64,000 nucleotides of DNA from Sitta carolinensis (lineage: Eukaryota > Chordata > Aves > Passeriformes > Sittidae). Location: NCBI GenBank assembly GCA_032173965.1, contig CM063283.1, positions 108,090,108 to 108,154,107 of the forward strand, in the 5' to 3' direction. A program made the position numbers and the translations under genes. This document shows, in pieces, positions 35,161 to 47,183 of the stretch (its first letter is position 1; each line of letters opens with the position of its first letter). Below the pieces are notes generated by a model. It made no database searches, was not told the origin of the DNA, and saw only the letters and a list, made by a program, of their open reading frames with translations.

Positions 35161-36270
35161 CCTGAGGTTGGCGCAGCAGCACCTCTGGTGGTGTTCCCTC
35201 CCCACCCAGCCCACCTGCTGTGTGACAGTGAAATGTTAAAATTCTTTTGGCTGAGGAATAGTCTCAGAGGCTGTTGTTTATTTTCCACAGCAGAGGAATA
35301 TCTCAGGATGCAGCCTGCACCTCTGCCCTTTGGGACTGTCTCTAATTGCACGCAGTGCTCTGCAGAAGCATTCAAAATGCACAGTTCAGAAAGCAGAATT
35401 AAACATGGGGAGGGGGGCACCCACATCCAGCGTGTGCCCAGATTGGTCTTTAAAAGAGAGGAATATTAGAATGCGCTTCCCTGAGAAGCACAAAAAGGGA
35501 TTGTGGACTAAGGCAGCTAATCTCCTACTGACACGCGCACAGCACAGCCACCAGTGAATTGGCGTGAGAGCTGAGGAGCTGGGCCAGCATGCTCAGCTCC
35601 TGCCAGCCTTTTTCACATCAGGTTTTGTTCCTTGAGCCATCTCCATGGTGGGACAGCTCAGATGGGTCCTGCTCAGGAGTGGTTTCAGGACAGCTGCAGA
35701 ATGGCAGAAGGCAGGGAAAAGGTGTGTGTCCCTGTCACTGCGAGGAGGCGTTGAAGAACACATGGCATGCACCTCAGCAGCTGAAAAGCCTGCAGCAGAT
35801 TGCAGCACCCCATAATGCGAGGCAGGTTCTGTTCTGTGCTGTTGTTCTTGCCCAGGATGGACCATCCAGGTCACTAAAAAAAAGTAAAGGTAAAACTAGT
35901 GGATGTATGGCCTTAACCTGTCTCCATTTTTTTTTAACTCCAGGGCTTGCTAGATACTCTTGTCTCTTCTAACCACTTTCTTTTTTGTGTGGACACACCA
36001 AGAATTAGATGAGGCTTTGATGCAAAGAAGCAATAGCAAAAATGATGAGTCAGATCCCCAAGCATCATGAATGAGGAATAATCTGCAGTTGCATCTGGGA
36101 TGAGAGATACTCCAGAAGCTCAGGGAGGGATCAGCTGAGTTTTGAAGGGATCATCTGGGTTTGAAGTGAATGGTAGAAAGTACAATTTGGAAGAAAGAGA
36201 AAGTTTTTGCACAAAAGAAGGGAACGATATTGCAAAAAGATACTGGTGAATGGGCTACTCTTTTTCCTAG
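35161..36270. other. Unannotated non-coding stretch
   Basis: No gene is recognised. The segment at 35380-35545 retains CpGs (GACACGCGCACAG at 35530-35542) and could belong to the neighbouring enhancer-like tract. A 127-codon frame (35589-35972, +) has no known motif. Confidence 0.45.
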
Positions 36271-36313
36271 ACAGGAGAGATGGAATTAAATGAATGCCTG
36301 AAATTCAAGGCAG
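36271..36313 (+). other. Exon-like segment (43 bp), unproven
   Basis: The acceptor CTCTTTTTCCTAG (ending at 36270) and the donor GCAG|GTAAGA (gt at 36314) are both close to consensus. Between them one frame is open, encoding TGEMELNECLKFKA, and the other two contain stops. No known protein is recognised. Short pseudoexons like this arise by chance. Confidence 0.13.
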
Positions 36314-37920
36314 GTAAGAAAGGAGGGTTTTGGAGAAAAAATTAGGGACATGGCAGGGATGGTTGGATCTCTTCTGAAATCTTCCTCAGTAGCTTGTATC
36401 TGTTGGTGGAGTACTAAAAAAGCAACGGAGCCTGAATAGTGCCCATTAGGAATAAGACTTCCAGGAGACAAAATTGTAGATGTTTTTTTCCAGGTGAAGC
36501 CTTCCTATAAGTAGCATGATGGACCAATTACACTATTTTCTACACCATGAGATCTCTGTTACCCTCATGCCCTCTCAGGTAATGCTTTTAAGGTTAATCT
36601 GATATTTGGACTTGGACAGACAATCTTGTTCTAATTGCTTTGAAGAATAGATTACAGGACAATCAAAGTCCAAACACATGGTCAGTGAGAACAGGTTTTG
36701 TGAGTGTTTTACCATGTGCTGCCCTAAATTCTATCAAAACCCAAATGTACACAGAGTCTCTGCACAGAGCAACCTGTCCTTGTAGGTCCATGGATGAGTG
36801 CTGACAACCACAGGGCTCCTTCTCCTAAGCTCCACATTAACCAGCACAGGCCAGCTGGGGCTGGAAGCAGAGCAACCACATCAGTGTGATGCCAGGTCTG
36901 AGCTAGCAAACCAGGTCAGCATTTATCCCACAAGGTCTGCCTCGAGTGCACCTTATGGCCACACACTCAATTCAATCCAAAGCAGATGTCTGCTCAGCTT
37001 GGAGGCCTACATCCCTTTGAGGGCAGGAATAAGTGCAGGACTGGGAATGGGTGGAGAACAAGAAGGACTGCAGTGAGGAGATTAGAGTGTCTGCCCAGCT
37101 AAGACATGCCTTCATCTCTGCAGGATTTTTTTCTTGCCTGCCTAATGGTTCTTACTTCACAGACTTTTCGTTCCACATTCTTGTCTCTATCTTTGCGGTA
37201 CTAACCACAGAATGCTGCATGCTTTAACCCATGGTTTTGCTATTTTGATGTTGAGTAACGTGTCTGGTCTAATTAGGTATTCATGCAGTGATAAACACTC
37301 ATTTCTTATACACATTATGCAGAACCTTGTGTGTTTTCCTGCGTTTCCTTTTATTTCTTTTGTAGTGTTTAAAGAAAGACATGATTCATTTGAAAGAGGA
37401 AAAAGAAAAATGCTTCTGAAAGGATCCTGTATAAGAAGAAAAATGCAATGTGTAGTCCTCATAAAACTGGAGGCCAGCCCAGAGCTTGGGACCTTCAGAC
37501 CTTTGCTAAGGTCAGGTGAAAAAATGTCATGGAGGTGCACTGGCTTTTGCCAGGCTTATGGGATAATTTTATGCAGGTCATTTCAGCAGGCACCTGTGCT
37601 CTTGCTTCACTGCAGTTCCAGATCTGCTAAACCCACCAGGTTCTGTGTTATTGTTTGAATGGCAATGGTGGCAGCCCCCAAGAAATGTGGGGTCTCCTTC
37701 AGCAATGCGGGGAATATTGTATATTTGGGGTCTTGGGAAAATTTGGGCAACATTCATTGATTAATTTAATGTATTAATCTGGAAGGTAACCTGCTGTTTG
37801 TATATCCCTGGGCACAGCTGGGCAGTTAGTTAGACCACTCTTGGTGCCCTCCTGTTTGCCATTCATTCAGAGTTAATCTGCAGACATTGTTACTACAACA
37901 GCAGTTGGTTTCTCTCTTGT
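36314..37920. other. Unannotated non-coding stretch
   Basis: Opposed frames of 148 codons (37212-37658, +) and 117 codons (37187-37540, -) overlap, and neither has a known motif. Confidence 0.5.
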
Positions 37921-37958
37921 TTGGTGGAAATCTAAAGGTCGTCTAGTCTGACTTTACA
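37921..37958 (-). mobile_element. Worn CR1 3' tail, antisense
   Basis: TTGGTGGAAATCTAAAGGTC, then GTCTAGTCTGAC resemble the antisense CR1 3' terminus (TTGGAAGG-ACCTCTAAAGGT, then CATCTAGTCCAAC). Only about 38 bases are alignable and divergence is high. Confidence 0.42.
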
Positions 37959-38269
37959 AATCCTCAATTTTGGCGACCTTCTTATGTATGTTTTCACTCC
38001 TGCCACGTGGGTTATGTCAGTATTTTAATGGCACAGCTTTTGGACTTGATTTCAGTCTGATATTTTCTGGTGTCCATCGACAGCGTCTTCAGTGAAATAA
38101 CAAACCTGCAATAATATAAACATGGAATGAGCAAAGTCAGTCTTACAGTTTTTAGAGGGAAAAAAGTACCCCGGAACTTGACAAAAGCTTGAGTCTTAAT
38201 CCAAAAACTTACTGTTGTCGTGCTTTATTTGATCAGTTTGGAGTGGTTTTTTTGAGGGAAATTCACAGG
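37959..38269. other. Unannotated AT-rich stretch
   Basis: Repeat-free with a few retained CpGs (CATCGACAGCGTC). Possibly regulatory, with nothing specific. Confidence 0.45.
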
Positions 38270-38303
38270 CACACACATGCGTGCGCACACACACACACAC
38301 ACA
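38270..38303. repeat. (CA)n microsatellite
   Basis: CA dinucleotides interrupted once by ATGCGTGCG. Confidence 0.93.
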
Positions 38304-41300
38304 AAACAGCCACATTATTGGGTTTGCATGATAAAAGATGGATTCAATTTAAAAAAAAGTAATGTTACTGATTATTACCATATAACATGTAATACAGCCT
38401 ATAGCTGTATGCTATGCCAAATGAAAGAGCTTGTCAGCAATAGTTTGAAAAAGTATGTGCTGTGCATTGAATTGTTTGTTGGGTTTTTCTGCACTAGACA
38501 AAGGATGCTCTGTCAAAATACAGTGCTGTGTACAAAGGTAACTTTACAACAATTTACATAAAAATGATAGATTTTGCAAATCTATCTGCTGGTCAAATCC
38601 TGCTCTTGTTTACACTCTATATTCAAGTAACCAATTTCACACTATATACATTAATGCAAAATTCAGTTCTGAACATATTGTGCACCTGAAAAGAAAGGAA
38701 AAGGAAAATGAAAAGAAGGTCACAAAGCTCTTTCAATTTAGATTTCGAGATTGTGTGGTACATGCATTTCTTTATAAAACAACCATGAGAAAGCAGGGAA
38801 AGAACTATTAAAGCGACCCTAACTGCCAGCCCCATTTCCCTTGCCCTATTTCAGGACCCTTTAGGTCCTTCTCACCCTATATACCATGCAGCCCAAAGAC
38901 TAAGCAGCACCTGGAATGTTGCTAGTAATGCCAGATGCATTTTTTTATTACAAGTTCTGCAATAATTGCTGTGCTTCTTACAGCTCCAGCTTCTGGATTC
39001 ATGTGCTTCCTTTGGTTTTCAGGGTAAAGCTTTAATATGTAGCTTCAGGGATCATATGTAATGAGCTGAAAATGTTGAGGGAAAATCCATGTCCTCACTC
39101 CAGTGGGGGAATTTTGGTGGTAAGTCCCAGAAGCAGTGGGAGCTCTGCCTATGCTATCATCCTGTCACATCACTGGGAAGAACACCCACTAGCCCCTCAA
39201 GTGCCATGGTATGATGGGTGCTACTGAGGGTGCTCTGCTTGATGTCTCTTCCATCCAGCTCTCTCTCAAGGCACATCTAATCCTGTGATCCTCACATTCC
39301 TTCCCTTTAGTTCACTTCTGTACCCCATAATCAGTTCTTTTTTTCCTTTTCTTTCTTTTTCCTTTAGCCCTTCCCTTTCTCAGGGCCTTTGAGTAAGAGC
39401 CAGCCTGATCCTAAAAAGGAGAATTGCAAAAAGGAGTGGCTGCCTTTCAAGAGCAGAAGTGTCAGCAAACATTGAAGCTGCACAGCTGTAGCACCCACTT
39501 TGTGCTCCTACTGTCTTGTGTTTCACAGCACACCCAGGCAGTTGGATGGAGAAGACAGGAAAATGTTTCTTCTTCACATTACATAAAACTGCCCCATGGC
39601 ACTCTGTATTGTGAACTGACAGGTGCCAGAGGAGTAAAAGCCACTGTAAGCCAGCAGAAACTGAAAGTTTCAATCCCAGGGAGTTCTGCAATGCTTAGAG
39701 GAAGAAGCAGAAATGTGGTTTTAAGTTATCCTGAGAAGTCAAGCTCCACTAGCTTTCAGAATTCAGCTTCAGGATGCATTAATTTTTACACAAATTTCCA
39801 GGAAATCAGACTGTGGTTTACAATTTCAGAGTTAGACAGCCTTTAGTTCTGCAGCCTCCAAGACGCCATATAATAATTGGTATGAAGCCTTTCATCCATC
39901 ACAGAGATGAGGTGTCAGGTGTTTGGAAGCACAGAATGATGCTACACCACAGTTGTGGAGAGGCAGTGAAAAATGACGTGTTCTGTGGAAGCTGCAGGAA
40001 GGCATTAGGTAGACTGGAAGGGTTTTCTCAGTGAGGAGTTGGCTGGGACATATGCACACTTTGTGAAAAACACTTTGGGATCTTCCATCAGCAGAAGCAG
40101 CTGCAGCCCACTTCAGACAATGAGAGCATCTCTCCTTCCTCTTTCCAAGGCAAAACACTGTCCACCAAATACCTCTCACAATTCCTCATCATTTAGGATT
40201 GGTCTCCAATCGAGCCTTCACAAAACTCAGAATTCCTCAGGTGGTCCTTGGGGTTTACACTCAGCTGTACCAGCTGTACTTGTGGCCCAATGCAGCTTCC
40301 TGTGTTTCTTTACAGATTATCTCCTTCGATTTTTCATCTTTATTGCTGTGTATAGCCAAGCAGTGAAAACCATGTCAGAGGAGTCCTTATAGATACTTAC
40401 TGGAGGAGGAGAACAGCACATCCCTTTTAACGACAGGAGAGAGAACACAGAGCCATTTGGGGAGCTGAGAGTGGAACCAGTGTGTCCTCAAGAGACCTGC
40501 CATGATTCCAGGGATAAAATATAAGAACCTGCTTTAGCTTTTACTGCCAGAGCTGAATTTTTAGATTAGAATAGATGAGATCTATCGTAATCCTTGGTAG
40601 GCTGATGACTTCGGTTCTGTGGGGTTCTTCTCTGACTTGAAACAAATGAGCAGGGAAGATTTGGAGCTAGAGAGCAGACCAAGAATTCAAGGCAAGGAGC
40701 AGCTTCCAGGGAAGTGCTCAGGTGCAGAAGAACGCAAAGATTTGCCTCATAAAGCATTGTTGTGGTAAGCTTCTATTAGAGCAGATTGGACAAAAAGAAT
40801 CAGTGGAGTGGTCTCTTTATAAAAGTGTTTTCGTGAAAAAGCAATTATTTTTTGGAAGTGTATCAAAATTTAAAGTAGGAAAATGAGAGACTCTCATTTC
40901 ACTGTGGTAATGTCAAATTGTTTCATTTATTGCAAGTCAAAACATTTCATTCTGATTTCCTCATTTAGATCTGGATTCGTCTATTGCAACATTTGCTGGT
41001 GTATTTACATATTCCTGTCTATATATTCTATGTTTATATTGCTTCAGAAGGACAGAATTTCTGGTTCTGCAGAAACAATTCTATTTTATTTTTTGTTCTG
41101 TTTTGAAGTGAGTTAACTTTGAAAAGAGTGATGTTCCTCACCTCACCTACCCCCAAAACCAGACAGGCAGATTTTTGTGTCATCTCTGCTTCTAATGAGA
41201 ATTAATTTTTCCCTCCATTTTGAGAGCAGAGCAAAACCTTCTGAGGTTAAAATGGTTTTATTTTTGATCAGTGCCTGTTCTGAGCTCAGGTTTTGATTCA

Positions 41301-41901
41301 GAGGACTTACAGTGAACAAGCAGCAGTAACCAATTCCTGAATAATACCTGTCTTCTTAATACATCTTAAAGTAATTCAAGTTACTTTCAGCTACTTTCCA
41401 CACTGCCTTTAGGAGTCCTTCATCTCATATCCTGATGGTGTCAATCTCAGTTCCACCATGCATTCAAATCACAGTCCCTGTGGAAATGTATCCCACAGAA
41501 GGAGGAGCTGTCCAGAAAGTCCCCAGTTACCTTTCTCACGCTTTGAACACTGTTTCCTTCTTCCAGTGTGTTGTGCACATGCTTTTATTCAAGCCTGCAA
41601 TACTCATCTTTGGATTCTGTGCACTATTGTCTTGTGTTCTGGTTTGGCATTTTAAATGTAATTCTGAACAGTGACATCGGGAGGAATTAAACAGTAATCA
41701 GAAAACAACCATTTTTAGGAAATATCTAGTGGTCAATAGCAGTCCTTGCATCTTGCTTCAAAATTCTGCAGCATCAGTCTGCAATTAAGGAAGGAACAAA
41801 GGAGATTCCAGAGACAGGTGTTTTCCCAAGAGGGTAGGTGTGTGCACAGGGGGTGAGTGCTAATTGTCCTCTCTCTTCCCCTTGTGTCCAAACCAACCCA
41901 G
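38304..41901. other. Unannotated non-coding stretch
   Basis: No gene is recognised. A pyrimidine tract lies at 39335-39365. On the minus strand a segment at about 40396-40465 lies between an acceptor-like TCCACTCTCAG and a donor-like TCCA|GTAAGT and is open in two frames. This is weak evidence for an exon. A 140-codon plus frame (39424-39846) has no known motif. Confidence 0.45.
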
Positions 41902-42069
41902 CAGAGAAATTGGTGGACATGTAAACCAGAATGGCAAGATGAGCAGTGCCTTTCCCAGCCTCATGTTTTCCCTCCCCCACTGGGGCCTTGGAGATTGCTG
42001 CTGCATTGGTGGAGAACGACTGAAATGTGCATTCACAGCAGCAAAAGTCAGCTTTGAAAAATTTCCCAG
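41902..42069 (+). other. Exon-like segment (168 bp), unproven
   Basis: A pyrimidine-rich tract (TCCTCTCTCTTCCCCTTGTG) and ACCCAG end at 41901. The following 168 bases (a multiple of three) are open in one phase, and a perfect donor CCCAG|GTGAGT follows (gt at 42070). The conceptual peptide includes REIGGHVNQNGKMSS and later GDCCCIGGERLKCAF, and I know no such family. The minus strand is also open here (41774-41980), which lowers the weight. It may be a coding exon, an exon of a non-coding RNA or a chance pseudoexon. Confidence 0.17.
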
Positions 42070-44078
42070 GTGAGTGTCAGCGAGCCACTAATCAAATTGA
42101 GGGTTGATTGCAAAACCAAAAATGAAGCAAACACTTTGCATAATTTGTTAGACTGCTGCTCTGTGTGCATGAGCGTGTTTATAGACTCTTCCTCAAGCAT
42201 TGTGAATTGAATTAATCATGGAAAGAGAAGCACTCCGTGTTCATATTTTTGGTGTCATTCCAGAGATGTTTTGTATGTTCTGGGCTGGAGTTAGGGCTAA
42301 GTTAGGAAATAAGGGAGAGACCAGGCCTTGTTCTCCAACTGCTGCATTGTGGGCAAGATTTAATGGCAGTTCAAAGTATTTTGCATGACTTAAGAAATTT
42401 TAGATGCCTTTTTGTATTTACTGTGTAGAAATGGAAAGAACTGTTTTATCTCAGCTTGTAGGATTGATTAAGTTAAGTTAGTCTGTACCTCCTTGAGTAA
42501 CCACAACTATTGAAATAAAGCACAGGAAATCCATGATCAAGTTACAACACCCCAAAAATACAGCTTTAATGTATCTGAGAAGTCCCCAGAAATTTCCAGT
42601 TCTCAACATCATCAGCTTTCCCCAAAGCCCGGCTTACTTACCTCAGCTCACAGTCTGGTCCATGAATGAAATACATGAACCCTTTCTCTCACCAAAACCT
42701 CACAAATTCCCCAGCCCTACTTAAACCTACAAAATTTTTGTCTCATTTACACTAGCCTGAGTTGGATGAGTCAAGATTAAGCAAAGGGATTGCCACAGTA
42801 AAAGAGCTTACCAGCTCATAGACCTTTCAGTTGACTTCAAGTAGACTGAGTCCTTTCTCCCTATGAAGGCTTTATGACATCAGCATATTCTGGGCAGTGC
42901 AGATGGACTGCTTCATTCAAGCCAGTCCTCTTTTATAGTGTGAGATGAAACAAAATGACCACAGCTTATTTGACTAGCTCTAGATTAATTGCTTTGACAT
43001 GTTTTCTCAGTAAAAACAAAACTTAACCACTGCCAGTCACCCAGAGCATAGAACTGGACCCATGGCTTTTAATTCTCTTCTTTCTTTGAAGAGTCGTGGA
43101 TCTTCTCAAAAGGTTCCTTCAGGCCACCTCATTTTCCCTCCCATACTAATCCTGGTCTTCAGGTTATCACAGCTGGTCCCTGGGTGTTGTCAGGCTGCTG
43201 GGCAGGGCTCACTGCCATGCCAGATCCTTCCCCCCAAATTTGTGCTATCTCACAAAGCAGCATGTGGGGATGCTTTGGCAATACAAAAGAAAGGGATTTA
43301 TAGCTGTCATGGCGAAGGGAAAACACAAGTCCAAATCTCAGTGCAGCTCTCTCTCTGTGACTGATATCTTAGGCTTCAAATATCTACCCTGTCTGATAGG
43401 AAAGGGTAAATAGGGAAAAATGGGGGAAATGATACAAACTTACTAGCTATTACCTCTAACCTTCCTAAATGATCAGTGCAAATCCTCTTGTGAGACAATC
43501 AGTGTACTGATGGGTCCACAGATTCATGGTTTCTTGCAAGCAAGGGTACAGGAATATCTTTCTCCCTTGCAGGCAAGGCTGTCTGCAGCTGGCTAAGGGG
43601 CTGAGGGAGGCCAGGCAAGCAGCAAAGTGCCTGGGGAAACAGACAGGAACTGAAAGCAGCAGGAAAAGATCTCAAAATCCCATCCAGCCTGTAGGTTCCT
43701 GCTGAGCTGGTGCAAGAGGAAGGAAAAACATGGTATTGACCCTCAGAAGCTGCTTCCTTGCTTTCTGTGCCTGCCCTCATTTAGCTGCCAGAGGTATCTG
43801 GAATAGCACATCCAGAGGTTTTCCATCAAGTTGTCATTCCCTCCTTGCTCAACCACCTTTACTGTTCCCTGACCCAGTCCTCTGCTCCAGGCAGTACTTT
43901 GTGCTGTTTCTTTTTGGCTCCTCTCAGTCTCTCATCAAGCTGTAAGTAGCCCTTTCCAAGACATGTGAATCTGCAGGGCTCTGCTATTCTCCTGCAGAGC
44001 TAAAAGTCTTCTGCAGCAAAGCAGCTGCTCTGTAGAATTTATCTGACTAAAAGATGAGATTTCCTGAAATGCATTGAA
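42070..44078. other. Unannotated non-coding stretch
   Basis: No gene, RNA or repeat is recognised. A 100-codon frame (43062-43364, +) and a 93-codon minus frame (43499-43780) lack known motifs. Confidence 0.5.
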
Positions 44079-44256
44079 GGGCTAGATCCTCCCGGCTGGT
44101 ATAAATCCTCATTTACAACATAGATCACCGCTATAGCCAACATGTAAATCACAATACTCCCTCCTGACTTGAAAATCTATGAATCTATGAAAATTGGCAT
44201 AATTGCATTGATTTCAGGAGGGCTCCTGTGATTTACACCGACTGGGGACATGGCCT
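44079..44256. mobile_element. Ancient inverted-repeat (MITE-like) element
   Basis: The left arm (44079-44107) starts GGGCTAGATCCTCCCGGCTG and runs to GGTATAAATC. The right arm (44228-44256) reads GTGATTTACACCGACTGGGG, then ACATGGCCT. They are imperfect reverse complements. Both match a palindromic non-autonomous element of amniote genomes that I recall as having the terminus GGGCCAGATCCTCAGCTGGT followed by GTAAATC. By that recalled motif the left arm agrees at about 24 of 27 positions (after a 2-base insertion) and the right arm at about 21 of 27. The inner right part (GCATTGATTTCAGGAGGGCT) also fits. The family name is not certain. It is about 178 bp and non-coding. Confidence 0.58.
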
Positions 44257-44759
44257 GGCGTACGCCCATCCTGTTAGAACAAATTAGGATTCTCTCTGTG
44301 GCACAGCAGTTCAACATCCAGGCAGGATGGGTCAGCCACAGCCGCCAGCTCCTCCCAGAGCCCACAGAGGAGCAGGGCTCAGCTCTCCCTGAGCTCTGAG
44401 CACGTGGCTTTGCTCCCTGTTAGGCTGTGCTTGAGAAATACTACTGCCCGGTAAAGTGGTACAGTGTAGAAATGCAGCAGTGGTGGCACTTTGACCAAGG
44501 AAAACCTGTGGGGGTTTTCACAAGCTATCCAGTGGTTCAGGAAATGCTTTTGCAGAATGCATCCAGCACTTCTGCCCAGAGACCTCTCTGAAACACTCAG
44601 TGCCAGGTTCTTTGGCATAGCAAAGGATGCAGGCAAAGTAGCATTTAATCAGATTAACAGCCATTGAGATTTTCCCTTGTGCAATGAAGGGATCTTGCTC
44701 TCTGCCTGATGCAAAATTAGAAGGAAGTGAATAAATAGCAAATGAGAAATACAGAGAAT
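44257..44759. other. Unannotated non-coding stretch
   Basis: Nothing is recognised. Confidence 0.5.
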
Positions 44760-45250
44760 TTCAAACAGGTCATTTTGCTCTCCATGCAAGTTTACTTTTA
44801 ATTTGGTTTACATGGGATTATTTTACAGTAGAATGGCAATTCACCATCTCTGGAATAAGAATGAAAGCGATTAGTCTTCAAGTGCATTTATTAAAGCCTT
44901 AGTTTATAGTGAAAGTCCTACGTAAGGCTGCACTTGCACTTGACTTGCAATAGTTTGTTTTCCATTGCTTACAATTTCCTGCAAAAAATTACTCCTCTGT
45001 ATTTAATTTTCAATGCCTGGCCTTTGTTCAGTAGCAAAGTTTGTTGGTTTGAAGAGAAACCTATTGATCAATTTTCAAAAAAAAAGTAGAAAGCCAACTT
45101 TTTATTACACATTTCATCCGGATTCTTTTGCATAGGATTTAATCCTGACGAAACCCGCAAGTTAAAAATATGTAGTTTGCTTAATTCTCACCCAGGGTTG
45201 GAATCAAGGTCAATTGATTTTGGACATGTTCAGTGAACAGTTTCAGCTGT
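44760..45250. promoter_or_regulatory. Enhancer-like tract with K50-homeodomain palindrome and NR5A-type site
   Basis: A repeat-free AT-rich tract. It contains GGATTTAATCC (45135-45145), two opposed OTX/PITX-type TAATCC/GGATTA-like halves. It also contains TCAAGGTCA (45204-45212), the extended half site bound by NR5A/ESRR-type receptors, beside CAATTGATTT. CpGs are retained at CATCCGGATTC and TGACGAAACCCGC. No coding frame is present. Conservation and activity are inferred, not shown. Confidence 0.3.
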
Positions 45251-46835
45251 GCTTAGAGTCATGAGAATGCAGGTCACAACAAATAAATATTGACAGATCT
45301 GTAAAAGCCCAGGATGTGGCCAAATTCTTCTTTTTACTACACTGCTGTATCTCTCTGGGGATATTAATGTTGCTTTTGCATATTTTCATAATCCAGGCTT
45401 AGGAGGACTTTCAGGTTTGCATTTTGTTTTAAACTATCTGGTTATGGTGCTGTGATGGATGTTTAATTTCCCTAAAGACCTGGGTAAATAGTAGATCTCA
45501 TTTTGGTGGCCGACCTGATACTCAGTAGCTTCTACAGAGTAAACAGTGGAACCACAGCGTTTCGAAACAGCCATTTCCAGGCTAAAGTCCCGAGATGGTA
45601 TCAGGGATAGGAGTCTGCCACTGGTTTCAGTCTCTAGCAGGGAAAAGAGGTGGAATCACAGCACACAGGGTGTGCACCCTCGCCTTCATGCTTCTCCCAA
45701 ATGCTGCTCTTTGGTGGGGTGGGGATGTTTGGCAATCGCCCTCCTTTGTCCCCGGGGCTGTACCGTGTCCAACAGGGAGTTTCTCCCTATGCTGGGCTGC
45801 CTCACATTTCAGACACTGCAACAGAAGACAGGCCTCTGCTCTAAACTGTCCTGTAAAAAATGGACTAGCTTACACACCTTGCAGCCTCATCCTGTGTTAT
45901 TTTGAAAGGAAAGTCAGCCTGGACACATGTACTATGAAAGCTTCCACTGATTGTAGGCTTTATTGGCACTTGCCAGAGCTGGCTTTGACACAAGTTTCTG
46001 TGAGATAGGTGTGGCCCTGAAAACATCCATCCCACTCATGCCAGACCTGTCTTGGCTTGCTTGCATGAGGACAAGAGCTCAAACACCCTTTGTGGGAAGG
46101 ATCTCCTGACAGAGCTACAAATAGGAAATAGGGTGCCCCCTGAGGCTCAAGCACCCTCTTCTGTCCTCGTTTTAACCTAGTGCCGCTGTGCTCCCTCCCC
46201 ACCTCATTGCCAGGGAAACCTTCTCCTCTGGCAAATGCCCCACTGATGTTGAAACCATGTGTAACATCCCTGCCCTGTCAGAAAACCTGGGTTTGGTGGG
46301 GGTTTTTAATGGCTGGCTTCTCTGGGAGGGTGATGACTCAAATTATCTCTGCGTGTATGAGCGGAAAGAGTGCCTGGCATTTGCCCCTGGCTAGAGCAGC
46401 CCTGTGGCGTGACTTCTGCCCTGCCAGGCAGCTGGGACCCACCTAACAGGCAAGCAGGGCAGGTCCCTGGACACCTCACGAGTTTCCCTGCCAGCTGGCA
46501 GGAAGGTGGGCTGGTGCCTGACACTGAGGCAGGTTGTTCTGTTCCTCTTAGTGGATGTTTTTATTGCAGTGTGAAACGAAGCAAAATATAGAAGCTGGCT
46601 GAGACTGTGTTGTGAGGAAATCCTCTGATCTTGCTAGCTCTGCTCAGTGTTTAGCCTTTTATCAGGACATGAGCTCATTGCTGTTTCAGGCTAAAGACAG
46701 AGCTTTGTATGGATTCTTTGCTTTCACTCTTGAAATTCTCTGTTTGACTTGCAGCTTGTGTCAGAAAGGGCCTGATCACAAAAAAAAAGAAAAATGTTAA
46801 TGCTTTTACCAGGAAAGTTAGCAGGCACTTACACG
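45251..46835. other. Unannotated non-coding stretch
   Basis: No gene is recognised. Overlapping frames of 119 and 137 codons (45546-45905, 45595-46008, +) and minus frames share the same DNA, so these are probably chance. Confidence 0.5.
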
Positions 46836-47036
46836 TCACTCTTCCAAGGGATACAGGTGTGTAAGCAGAGAAAAGTCACACATCTCTTTGAATTGGGTTC
46901 TCAGAGCATCCATGGAGATACTAATTATCTTCTGCTGAAGATCCCCAATTTCTTTTATGTCACCGAGAGCTGTAGTTGCCTGGCAATACCCAGTAACATC
47001 CAAGTGCCTCGGAGGACTGGATGTAAACTGCAACAT
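46836..47036 (-). other. 66-codon minus-strand frame, unrecognised
   Basis: The conceptual product contains a helix-prone stretch (GDIKEIGDLQQKIISISM, then DALRTQFKEMCDF) and ends at a stop 5 bases before a GTAAGT word (minus). An acceptor-like ATTGCCAG lies upstream, with a weak pyrimidine tract. The plus strand is also open over the same DNA (46794-47183, 129 codons). No family is recognised. Confidence 0.1.
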
Positions 47037-47183
47037 CGGCGCATTGTAAATGGGGGCAGGTGTATTTCAAGATTTTTACAGAGGAAAAGGTGCACAGAAA
47101 AGTTTAAACAGACTGCTGAAACGAGTTCTTTTTATTCACATGATATTTTATTCCTTGTGATAGCCAACTTCTCCTTTTATTAA

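Noticed and set aside
44175..44191. ATCTATGAATCTATGAA as CR1 terminal octamer repeats
   Set aside because: No CR1 3' UTR adjoins it, and it lies inside the inverted-repeat element.
45546..46008. Overlapping plus-strand frames of 119 and 137 codons
   Set aside because: Two phases and the opposite strand are open over the same DNA, with no known motif and no splice or promoter context.
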